This document shows, piece after piece, positions 1 to 5,594 of a stretch of DNA of 10,080 bases. This stretch comes from Bacteroidota bacterium. GTDB taxonomy: Bacteria > Bacteroidota > Bacteroidia > Bacteroidales > FEN-979. Location: assembly GCA_026391755.1 (NCBI GenBank), contig JAPLDN010000299.1, positions 1 to 10,080 of the forward strand. The letters run 5' to 3'. The position numbers were made by a program, and so were the translations under genes. Positions within the stretch are counted from its first letter, which is position 1. Every line of letters begins with the position of its first letter. Below the pieces are notes generated by a model. It was given only the letters and a program-made list of their open reading frames with translations, did not search any database and was not told the origin of the DNA.

Positions 1-126
1 TTACTTACAATTGCAAATGAATTGCATTATCTGGATACTGAATGCAGGAAATCTTTATTCGACAAGACAGAAGAAATAAGCAAAATGCTTAATAGCTTAA
101 TTAAAAAGATTAATCAATCAGTATAA
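1..126 (+). CDS. Four-helix-bundle protein (S23/IVS-type), C-terminal fragment
   Basis: Frame 1 is open from the window edge and ends at TAA (124-126), giving 41 residues. The visible part is an amphipathic helix pair: an L-x-I-A-x-E-L segment, a short Y-L-D turn, then a helix ending E-I-S-K-M-L-N-S-L-I-K-K-I. This is the usual C-terminus of the four-helix-bundle proteins first named from 23S rRNA intervening sequences. Members are about 120 residues and form pentameric helical bundles; their cellular role is not settled. The gene sits just upstream of sdhB, where one would normally expect sdhA/frdA, so it may have been inserted into that operon. A CTCATGGCTCATCA-type repeat follows the stop at once. 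The start and first two thirds lie outside the window, so the assignment rests on pattern recognition of the last two helices. Confidence 0.6.
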   Translation, partial: LLTIANELHYLDTECRKSLFDKTEEISKMLNSLIKKINQSV

Positions 127-132
127 TTAAAA

Positions 133-161
133 CTCATGGCTCATCACTCATGGCTCATGGC
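133..161. repeat. Short intergenic tandem repeat (CTCATGGCTCATCA type), copy 1
   Basis: Two near-identical 14-base units lie back to back: CTCATGGCTCATCA (133-146) and CTCATGGCTCATGG (147-160). The first 14-mer recurs exactly at 949-962 on the other side of sdhB. No open reading frame uses it. It fills the gap between the four-helix-bundle gene and sdhB. Confidence 0.7.
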
Positions 162-183
162 TTAAATATAAAATAACCCACCT

Positions 184-930
184 ATGAACTTAACGCTTAA
201 GATCTGGAGGCAGAAAGATGCCAAGTCAAAGGGAAAATTCGTGACTTATAAGCTAGAGAATATTTCCCCGAATTGTTCTTTCCTGGAGATGCTCGACATT
301 CTGAATGAAAGCCTCATCAGGAAAAATGAAGAGCCCGTGGTGTTCGATCACGACTGCCGTGAAGGTATCTGCGGCATGTGCAGCCTGTATATCAACGGCC
401 GCCCCCACGGCCCCGATGATGCCGTTACCGCCTGCCAGCTTCATATGCGGAAGTTCAAAGACGGCGACACCATCACCGTAGAACCCTGGCGTGCCAAGCC
501 TTTCCCGGTTATCAAAGACCTGATGGTCGACCGCACCGCTTTCGACAGGATCATACAGGAAGGTGGTTACATCTCGGTGAACACAGGCGGAGCTATGGAG
601 GCCAACCATATTCTGATCCCAAAACCTGCCGCTGAACTGTCAATGGATGCAGCAGCCTGCATCGGCTGCGGAGCCTGTGTGGCAGCGTGCAAGAACGCTT
701 CAGCCATGCTCTTTGTTTCGGCAAAGGTTTCCCAGTTTGCACTCCTTCCCCAGGGCCGGCCCGAAGCAAAGGAAAGAGTCATGAAGATGGTTAAAATGAT
801 GGATGATCTCGGTTTTGGCAACTGCACCAACACCTATGCCTGCGAAGCCGAATGCCCGAAAAGCATCTCCCGCTCGAATATCGCAAGGATGAACCTGGAG
901 TTTATGTGTGCAAAGGCATCCTGGGATTAA
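184..930 (+). CDS. sdhB: Succinate dehydrogenase / fumarate reductase iron-sulfur subunit
   Basis: This is the electron-transfer subunit of membrane-bound complex II (succinate:quinone oxidoreductase or quinol:fumarate reductase). It passes electrons between the flavoprotein and the membrane anchor on the cytoplasmic side. All three cluster sites are visible in the 248 residues. The [2Fe-2S] ligands are Cys58, Cys63, Cys66 and Cys84. The [4Fe-4S] ligands are Cys159, Cys162, Cys165 and Cys224, the last followed by Pro. The [3Fe-4S] ligands are Cys169, Cys214 and Cys220. Length and spacing are normal and the protein appears intact. In Bacteroidota the usual order is cytochrome b subunit, flavoprotein, then this subunit. 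The flavoprotein is not in the window; a four-helix-bundle gene and repeats lie directly upstream instead. ATG 184 is the first start in the frame and sits just before the conserved N-terminal ferredoxin-like fold. Sequence cannot separate Sdh from Frd direction; frdB is an equally valid name. Confidence 0.95.
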   Translation: MNLTLKIWRQKDAKSKGKFVTYKLENISPNCSFLEMLDILNESLIRKNEEPVVFDHDCREGICGMCSLYINGRPHGPDDAVTACQLHMRKFKDGDTITVEPWRAKPFPVIKDLMVDRTAFDRIIQEGGYISVNTGGAMEANHILIPKPAAELSMDAAACIGCGACVAACKNASAMLFVSAKVSQFALLPQGRPEAKERVMKMVKMMDDLGFGNCTNTYACEAECPKSISRSNIARMNLEFMCAKASWD

Positions 931-933
931 GAA

Positions 934-977
934 AGCCATGAGCCATCACTCATGGCTCATCACTCATCACTCATGAC
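934..977. repeat. Short intergenic repeat (CTCATGGCTCATCA type), copy 2
   Basis: The exact 14-mer CTCATGGCTCATCA (949-962) is shared with the copy upstream of sdhB. It is followed by further CTCATCA and CTCATGA units and preceded by an inverted arm, AGCCATGAG. The two copies bracket the sdhB gene closely: one ends 22 bases before its start and the other begins 4 bases after its stop. Confidence 0.7.
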
Positions 978-985
978 TTTTTTTT
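934..985 (+). terminator. Repeat-derived hairpin with downstream T-run, possible terminator of sdhB
   Basis: Starting 4 bases after the sdhB stop, AGCCATGAG (934-942) pairs perfectly with CTCATGGCT (949-957) around a six-base loop. An alternative pairing joins the same left arm to CTCATGAC (970-977), with one mismatch, and places the stem directly against eight Ts (978-985). That second form has the shape of an intrinsic terminator. The arms are built from the CTCATGGCTCATCA repeat, so the structure may be partly a by-product of the repeat. Confidence 0.4.
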
Positions 986-1038
986 CAAATACCATATCAC
1001 TTTTCCCTCCATGGCGGATTAAGCAATAAACATCCCCC

Positions 1039-1218
1039 ATGCATCCTATTATTCGTTTCATCGCTTATGAAATCGAGTCGAAAGTCTGTTTCATTTGCCA
1101 AAAAGACAAGATCCATAAAGAGATCCCCGTAAAATCCTGGATCCTGATCCCTGAAAATGATCTTAAAAAAGTTGAGAATGAGCGCAGCCTCATGATCCCG
1201 GAGATATTCATGCAGTAA
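1039..1218 (+). CDS. Small hypothetical ORF (59 residues), doubtful
   Basis: An ATG at 1039 is the first start after an in-frame TAA at 1027, and the frame stays open to TAA at 1216-1218. The product is mixed-charge with no membrane segment. It contains a single C-F-I-C pair (residues 17 and 20) and a lysine-rich stretch after it. I recognise no family. It lies in the 349-base gap between sdhB and the receptor gene, which otherwise holds only the repeat/terminator and the receptor promoter. No clear promoter or ribosome site was seen for it. It could be a real small protein, a decayed gene piece, or chance. Confidence 0.25.
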   Translation: MHPIIRFIAYEIESKVCFICQKDKIHKEIPVKSWILIPENDLKKVENERSLMIPEIFMQ

Positions 1219-1259
1219 GCCGTAAATGAGGGTTTTTCTCTTCGTGTTTATATTGGGAT

Positions 1260-1267
1260 TATCTTTG
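1260..1267 (+). promoter_or_regulatory. Bacteroidota -7 promoter element upstream of the TonB-dependent receptor
   Basis: TATCTTTG fits the Bacteroidota sigma-A -7 consensus TAnnTTTG. The TTG-type -33 element is weak; only a T-run (1233-1237) lies near the expected distance. Transcription would begin around 1274, only a few bases before ATG 1280. This supports ATG 1280 rather than the in-frame ATG 1226, which lies upstream of the promoter. Confidence 0.5.
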
Positions 1268-1279
1268 CAGCGCCTTCGT

Positions 1280-3052
1280 ATGAAAAGATCAACCCCATAT
1301 TTATTGTTATTATTTCTTGCCTTATGCAGCTCAATGGGATACGGGCAGAGGTCTATCAGCGGGCATGTTACAGACAAGGAAACCGGAGAATCCCTTCCGG
1401 GTGCAACTGTTTACCTGCCCGACCTTAAAAGCGGGACTACCACCGATAAGGACGGCGTTTACAAACTACGCAACCTGCCCAATTCCAACATCGTGTTCCA
1501 GGTCAGCTTTATTGGGTATAAAGCCGAAGTCAGAAAGATTGACTTGGGCGAAATTCATGCCATGGATTTTCAACTTAGTCCATCGGCCATCGAAGCAAAA
1601 GAAGTCGTGGTAACCGGGAATGCCCTTTCGAGTGACAATGACCGCAGCAGTTTTTCGCTCACACCGATCAATAAGGATAAATTGCTTACAATGCCATCCA
1701 CCAACCTTATCAACTCAATCTCAACCGTACCGGGGGTTTCGGAAATAACCACAGGCGGGGAGATCTCAAAACCTGTGATCCGGGGGCTTGGGTACAACCG
1801 CATCGTTACTCTCAACGAAGGCGTGAGGCAGGAAGGAAATCAATGGGGGGATGAGCACGGCATCGAAATAGACCAGTTTTCGGCCGACCGCATTGAAGTC
1901 CTCAAAGGCCCGGCTTCTCTTTTTTATGGCTCCGACGCCATGGGAGGCGTGATCAACATACTGGAACAAACCCCGGCCAGGCCTGGTTCTGTTGAAGGGG
2001 AATGGGTCTCACAGGCTTCGACAAACGACAGGCTCATCAGTAATTCCCTCATGGTCGAAGGCAACCAGAACGGATGGATCTGGAGAGCAAGGGGTACGTA
2101 TAAAACTGCCGCTTCATACCGCACCCCCACTGAATGGGTATATAATTCAGGCTTTAATGAAAAAAATTATTCACTCACGGCAGGGGTTGTGAAACGCTGG
2201 GGTTACTCCCATCTGCACTTCAGTTCTTTCAATACTAAAATTGGAATGATTGACGGATTGCGTGATTCGGCAAGCGGACAGTTCCTTGATTACCAGGGAA
2301 ATATAGTCTCATCTGAAAAGGCAAAAAGCCGGACCATTGAGGTCCCTTTCCAACTCGTGAACCACAATAAAATCTCATCGGTCACCAACCTCCTCCTCAA
2401 CGACAACCAGGTTAAAATAAGCCTGGGTTACCAGTGGAACAACAGGAAAGAGTTCAGTGAAAGCCCTGATGAGCCGGGGCTCTTCTTTCATCTCGACACA
2501 TGGACTTACGATGTGCGCTATACCCGGCTGCTGTTTGAATCACTGGAACTTGTCGGGGGCCTTTCGGGGATGACACAATTTAACCGTAACCACGGCAGCA
2601 CTTACCTCATCCCTGATTTTGACCTCCAGGACTGGGGCGGCTTTGTATATATGAAAAAGAGCTGGGAGAAATTCACCTTCAACCTTGGTTTAAGGTATGA
2701 CTACAGGCATATTAAAAGCTATTCACTATACCTGGACTCGCTTGGAAATGCAGCTCCCTCGGGCGATACCCTGTTTAAAGCCTTAAACAGGGATTTCTCG
2801 GCCTTCACGGGATCTACAGGTATGACCTTCAGGTTGAACAAAGCGGTTAATTTCAAATTTAATGTTGGGCGCGGATTTCGTGCTACCAATATCTCGGAAC
2901 TCAGCGCGAATGGCCTGGGATATGGTACCCTGTTTACAGATATGTGCAGGGCAATTCGCTCCTCAAAGGATTCGAATTTGAACTGGATATCCATCCTCTC
3001 GATGCCCTGCATTTCGACAATAACCTGGATTATGTATGGGGCGGAAATATAA
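1280..3052 (+). CDS. TonB-dependent outer-membrane receptor, N-terminal fragment (frame broken near 2935)
   Basis: This would be an outer-membrane active transporter energised by TonB. With ATG 1280 the product starts with a signal peptide (residues 1-22, Lys/Arg then a Leu-rich core, ending S-M-G-Y-G before Gln). A carboxypeptidase-like regulatory domain follows (about 25-100, with G-H-V-T-D-K-E-T-G-E-S-L-P-G-A-T-V), then a K-E-V-V-V-T-G linker (107-113), a plug domain (about 118-232, with V-I-R-G-L-G-Y-N-R and L-K-G-P-A-S-L-F-Y-G-S-D-A-M-G-G-V-I-N) and beta-barrel strands. The plug motif Q-W-G-D-E-H-G-I-E-I-D is reminiscent of metal-type (zinc or copper) receptors, but the substrate is not proven. 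Homology stops near residue 552 (about nucleotide 2935). The last 38 codons to 3052 look like out-of-frame readout, and the barrel resumes in another frame. The N-P-N-L-K-P-E segment usual in this part of such barrels is missing. Confidence 0.85.
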   Translation: MKRSTPYLLLLFLALCSSMGYGQRSISGHVTDKETGESLPGATVYLPDLKSGTTTDKDGVYKLRNLPNSNIVFQVSFIGYKAEVRKIDLGEIHAMDFQLSPSAIEAKEVVVTGNALSSDNDRSSFSLTPINKDKLLTMPSTNLINSISTVPGVSEITTGGEISKPVIRGLGYNRIVTLNEGVRQEGNQWGDEHGIEIDQFSADRIEVLKGPASLFYGSDAMGGVINILEQTPARPGSVEGEWVSQASTNDRLISNSLMVEGNQNGWIWRARGTYKTAASYRTPTEWVYNSGFNEKNYSLTAGVVKRWGYSHLHFSSFNTKIGMIDGLRDSASGQFLDYQGNIVSSEKAKSRTIEVPFQLVNHNKISSVTNLLLNDNQVKISLGYQWNNRKEFSESPDEPGLFFHLDTWTYDVRYTRLLFESLELVGGLSGMTQFNRNHGSTYLIPDFDLQDWGGFVYMKKSWEKFTFNLGLRYDYRHIKSYSLYLDSLGNAAPSGDTLFKALNRDFSAFTGSTGMTFRLNKAVNFKFNVGRGFRATNISELSANGLGYGTLFTDMCRAIRSSKDSNLNWISILSMPCISTITWIMYGAEI

Positions 3053-3429
3053 CGACAAGTATTCCCCTGCCTTTCATCCCGGCTCTGCATCTCACCGACC
3101 AGGTAAAGTGGACCTTCAAAACACGCAAGACCAGCGCTTTAAAACAGCCTTACATCCAGCTTGAGCTGGAATCCCATTTCGCCCAGGACCGCATCGATGA
3201 GTTCGAGACTGTGACACCGGGCTATGTCCTTTTTAATTTTAATATCGGCACAAAAATTAAGGTTCAGAACCAGACCTGGACCCTGTATATCAGCGGGAAA
3301 AACGTAACGGTTGTGAAATATTACGACCATTTGAGCAGGCTCCAGGAATTTGGAATTTATAATATGGGACGGCGGATCACATTCGGGCTTGTTATCCCAT
3401 TTGGAATATATAACAGGCAGGAGAATTAA
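2944..3429 (+). CDS. TonB-dependent receptor, C-terminal barrel fragment
   Basis: This is the last part of the same receptor, in frame 1 rather than frame 2. The homologous reading begins slightly upstream of the nominal GTG at 2944, at about 2935 (Y-R-Y-V-Q-G-N-S-L-L-K-G-F-E). It continues through alternating barrel strands to a C-terminus typical of the family: Y-Y-D-H-L-S-R-L, then G-I-Y-N-M-G-R-R-I-T-F-G-L-V-I-P-F. The start has no independent meaning and the fragment has no signal peptide, so it would not be a functional protein alone. The join to the upstream piece seems to omit roughly 80-110 codons, judged from memory of related receptors, plus a frame change. Either the gene is dead or the consensus has lost a segment. 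Confidence 0.8.
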   Translation: MQGNSLLKGFEFELDIHPLDALHFDNNLDYVWGGNITTSIPLPFIPALHLTDQVKWTFKTRKTSALKQPYIQLELESHFAQDRIDEFETVTPGYVLFNFNIGTKIKVQNQTWTLYISGKNVTVVKYYDHLSRLQEFGIYNMGRRITFGLVIPFGIYNRQEN

Positions 3430-3446
3430 GGCGAGTCGAATTTGCT

Positions 3447-3454
3447 TATTTTTG
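3447..3454 (+). promoter_or_regulatory. Bacteroidota -7 promoter element upstream of holB
   Basis: TATTTTTG fits TAnnTTTG, 23 bases before the holB ATG at 3478, in the 48-base gap after the receptor stop. The -33 region (about 3424-3428) has no clear TTG. It probably drives the holB-ricT-gldH-PBP1A transcript, because no comparable site with room for a leader was seen between the later genes. Confidence 0.45.
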
Positions 3455-3477
3455 CTGGCGAAATTTACCAGGATCAA

Positions 3478-3597
3478 ATGCGTTTCAGCGAAATTCCGGG
3501 CCAGCAGGCGATAAAAGAAAAACTCATTCGTACCGTCACCGAACAACGGGTAAGCCATGCCCAGCTGTTTTACGGCCCGAAAGCTCAGCCAAATTAG
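3478..3597 (+). pseudogene. holB: DNA polymerase III delta' subunit, 5' fragment before a frameshift
   Basis: This is the N-terminus of the clamp-loader delta' subunit. It begins M-R-F-S-E-I-P-G-Q and reaches V-S-H-A-Q-L-F-Y-G-P, the strand leading into the P-loop. From ATG 3478 the frame then meets TAG at 3595-3597 after 39 codons. Adding one base in the CCC run at 3576-3578 would continue directly into the downstream frame as G-P-E-S-S-A-K-L-A-L-A-I-A-Y-A-Q. The lesion is therefore a single-base loss at about 3577. The true in-frame part of this piece ends there; the last residues before the TAG are out-of-frame. Confidence 0.75.
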
Positions 3598-4532
3598 CGC
3601 TGGCCATCGCCTATGCACAGTATATCAATTGTAAGAACCGGAAAACAGAGATACGGGATGCGGGATCAGGCGCTTCGCGCCGATATCGCAGCGAAGCTGC
3701 GGATCAGGCGGCAAAGCCGCCGATATCCAGTTATCCAGATTTCCCAGCTCCAGACTCATGCGGTGTCTGCCCTTCCTGCGTCAAATACCAGAAACTCATC
3801 CATCCCGACCTTCACTTCATTTATCCTGTTGCCACCACCCGTAAAGTCACAAAAAAGCCACAGAGCAAGCTGTTCGCCGAGGACTGGAGGAAGTTCTTCC
3901 TGCAAAAGCCGTTCCCGGTTAACCTCCAGGACTGGTATGATTTCATTGGCATTGAGAACAAGCAGGGGATCATCAACGCCGAGGACTGTAACGAGATCAT
4001 ATCAACACTCGGTTACAAAAGTTACGAATCCGAATACAAGGTTATGATCATCTGGATGGTGGAGAAGCTCTTTCACTCAGCCGCGCCCAAAATCCTGAAG
4101 ATCCTTGAGGAACCGCCCGAAAAGACACTTTTCCTCCTGGTGACCGAAGACCCTGAGCAGATCATAAGTACGATCAGGTCAAGGTGCCTCATGGTAAGGA
4201 TACCTCCTGATAAACATATTGTTAAAACCGAAATCGAGGACCGGGAAAACCAGCACCTCCAAACATTTACAGACTGGATGCGCAATTGCTGGCAGGCGAA
4301 GGTCCCCGAACTGATCAGTTTTTCGGCCGAGATCACCAAATCGGGAAGAGAAAAACAAAAAGCATTCCTGCATTATGGCCTGCATATTTTAGAACTTTGT
4401 CCGGCAGTTGCTTACAAACAGGACGGCAGGTTCAGGGACGATCCTGAAGAAGCCGCTTTCCTTGAAAAATTTGCCCCCATCATCAACTCTGCCGGCCTGG
4501 CCTCTGACCCGCGGATGCTGCGGAGCACCTAG
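3579..4532 (+). CDS. holB: DNA polymerase III delta' subunit (clamp loader), main fragment
   Basis: Delta' is the stator subunit of the clamp loader that places the beta sliding clamp on DNA. In frame 0 the reading runs without a stop from the degenerate P-loop (G-P-E-S-S-A-K-L) through a zinc module with Cys codons at 3630, 3759, 3768 and 3777. It continues to the AAA+ core: K-V-M-I-I-W-M-V-E-K-L, the A-A-P-K-I-L-K-I-L-E-E-P-P block, and T-I-R-S-R-C near sensor 1/SRC. The nearest in-frame ATG is at 4044, so a standard gene caller would report only the last 162 codons. Three oddities are present: the one-base frameshift before this piece, a 34-codon insertion between the first two zinc cysteines, and a short C-terminus. 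Homology fades after F-L-E-K-F-A-P-I-I-N-S (about 4494), where relatives continue roughly 50-70 residues. The last residues overlap ricT in another frame. Confidence 0.85.
   Translation, partial: ESSAKLALAIAYAQYINCKNRKTEIRDAGSGASRRYRSEAADQAAKPPISSYPDFPAPDSCGVCPSCVKYQKLIHPDLHFIYPVATTRKVTKKPQSKLFAEDWRKFFLQKPFPVNLQDWYDFIGIENKQGIINAEDCNEIISTLGYKSYESEYKVMIIWMVEKLFHSAAPKILKILEEPPEKTLFLLVTEDPEQIISTIRSRCLMVRIPPDKHIVKTEIEDRENQHLQTFTDWMRNCWQAKVPELISFSAEITKSGREKQKAFLHYGLHILELCPAVAYKQDGRFRDDPEEAAFLEKFAPIINSAGLASDPRMLRST
3651..3752. repeat. In-frame palindromic element inside holB (three tandem hairpins)
   Basis: The element opens with three heptamers in tandem, GATACGG, GATGCGG and GATCAGG (3650-3670). 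Three perfect hairpins with three-base loops follow, the first overlapping the end of the last heptamer: GGCGC-TTC-GCGCC (3669-3681), CGCAGC-GAA-GCTGCG (3687-3701) and GGCGGC-AAA-GCCGCC (3707-3721). Hairpins one and three share the frame GATCA-hairpin-GATAT (3664-3686 and 3702-3726), so they form a degenerate direct repeat around the middle one. The tail contains ATCCAG twice (3725-3730 and 3733-3738), then CCCAG and CTCCAG. The element adds 34 codons with no stop, and all three forward frames are open. The encoded peptide is Ala/Arg/Ser/Pro-rich and looks disordered. Boundaries were chosen because removing 102 bases restores normal zinc-cysteine spacing; they are uncertain by a few bases. Confidence 0.75.
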
Positions 4533-5580
4533 TCCGCACCAGAAAAGCAACGGGGTATACCAGCACCGCTGCAGCAAGTTCGACACTTACGACTGGATCA
4601 AATCCATCCCTCTTCCTCCCGGCCAGGTTGCTCTTGATATCGTTGAAGTGAGGTTCAAAAACAGCCGCAAAGATTTTTTCCACGTCCCTGCCGATATGGA
4701 GGTAGAAACTGGCGACATCGTCGCAGTGGAAGCCTCCCCTGGCCACGATATCGGCATCGTTTCCATTTCGGGTGAACTGATCCGCTTTCAGCTGAAGATC
4801 AAAAGCATTAACCCCAACTCACCTGATATCCGCAAAGTATACCGCAGGGCCCGGCTTGCAGATATAGAGAAATGGGTGTCGGCGGTCGAAACCGAATCAT
4901 CTACCATGTTCCGGTCGAGGGAGATTGCCGACAATCTGAACCTCCAGATGAAGATCAATGATGTGGAATACCAAGGGGACAATACCAAAGCCATTTTTTA
5001 TTATACTGCGGATGACAGGGTTGATTTCCGCGAACTTATAAAAGTGCTTGCCGAGGAATTCCACGTAAGGATAGAGATGAGGCAGATCGGCGCCAGGCAG
5101 GAAGCAAGCCGCCTGGGCGGGATTGGGACCTGCGGAAGGGAACTCTGCTGCTCCACCTGGCTCAGTGAATTCTGCTCCGTTTCAACCAATACCGCCAGGG
5201 TACAGCAGCTCTCCCTCAACCCGCAGAAACTGGCAGGCCAGTGTGGTAAATTAAAGTGCTGCCTCAACTACGAATACGACACTTACCTGGATGCCATCAA
5301 GGATTTCCCCAATACCGAAGTCCGCCTGAAAACCAAAAACGGGGAAGCCATCCACCAGAAATCAGATATCTTCGGACGAACAATGTGGTACTCCTATGTG
5401 ACCGATCAGCAAAACCTACTCGCCATTCCGCTAAGCAATGTATTGCAGATCATCGAAGAGAATAAAGCAGGGCGAATACCCGATAAACTGGAAGATTTCG
5501 CTAATATTACCGAACAAAAGCGTGAGTTTGACAACGGGCTTGGAGGACAGGACGACCTGACCCGTTTCGATCACCTGTAA
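4408..5580 (+). CDS. ricT: PSP1-domain regulatory iron-sulfur protein RicT (YaaT-like)
   Basis: This is a cytoplasmic PSP1-family protein. In Bacillus the homologue RicT (YaaT) acts with RicA and RicF in an Fe-S-containing complex affecting RNA processing and development; its role in Bacteroidota is less clear. The PSP1 region covers roughly residues 75-190 (V-E-V-R-F-K-N-S-R-K-D-F-F, V-A-V-E-A-S-P-G-H-D-I-G). A strongly conserved core follows with cysteines at 242, 247, 248, 279, 284 and 285 (G-T-C-G-R-E-L-C-C-S-T-W and Q-C-G-K-L-K-C-C-L-N). The C-terminus ends D-D-L-T-R-F-D-H-L. Recognisable sequence starts only near residue 33 (about 4504, L-T-R-G-C-C-G-A). The first 32 codons are an alternate-frame reading of holB, and there is no ATG in this frame between 4408 and that point. 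The true start was probably lost in the junction, so the product may be misannotated or untranslated as shown. Confidence 0.88.
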   Translation: MLTNRTAGSGTILKKPLSLKNLPPSSTLPAWPLTRGCCGAPSPHQKSNGVYQHRCSKFDTYDWIKSIPLPPGQVALDIVEVRFKNSRKDFFHVPADMEVETGDIVAVEASPGHDIGIVSISGELIRFQLKIKSINPNSPDIRKVYRRARLADIEKWVSAVETESSTMFRSREIADNLNLQMKINDVEYQGDNTKAIFYYTADDRVDFRELIKVLAEEFHVRIEMRQIGARQEASRLGGIGTCGRELCCSTWLSEFCSVSTNTARVQQLSLNPQKLAGQCGKLKCCLNYEYDTYLDAIKDFPNTEVRLKTKNGEAIHQKSDIFGRTMWYSYVTDQQNLLAIPLSNVLQIIEENKAGRIPDKLEDFANITEQKREFDNGLGGQDDLTRFDHL

Positions 5581-5594
5581 TACCGGACCCTGAT

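Noticed and set aside
133..161. Possible CRISPR array
   Set aside because: The units are 14 bases and directly abutting with no spacers, and no cas genes are nearby.
253..609. Reverse-strand ORF of 118 codons inside sdhB
   Set aside because: It is fully antisense to a well-conserved gene with every cluster ligand present; a codon-bias shadow.
997..1377. Reverse-strand ORF of 126 codons
   Set aside because: It overlaps the receptor promoter and signal-peptide region antisense, shows no recognisable family, and has no promoter of its own.
3571..3597. Programmed ribosomal frameshift in holB
   Set aside because: There is no canonical slippery heptamer at the CCC run. Frameshifting in dnaX is known, but I know of no such case at the delta' P-loop. 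A base loss is simpler.
3669..3721. The three hairpins as a transcription terminator
   Set aside because: No T-run follows, and they lie in the middle of an open holB frame with conserved coding sequence on both sides.
3613..4047. A 144-codon forward ORF over the holB region
   Set aside because: It is an alternate frame of holB. Frame 0 gives clear delta' homology throughout, while this frame gives low-complexity Arg/Ser-rich sequence. Its openness comes partly from the palindromic element having no stop in any forward frame.
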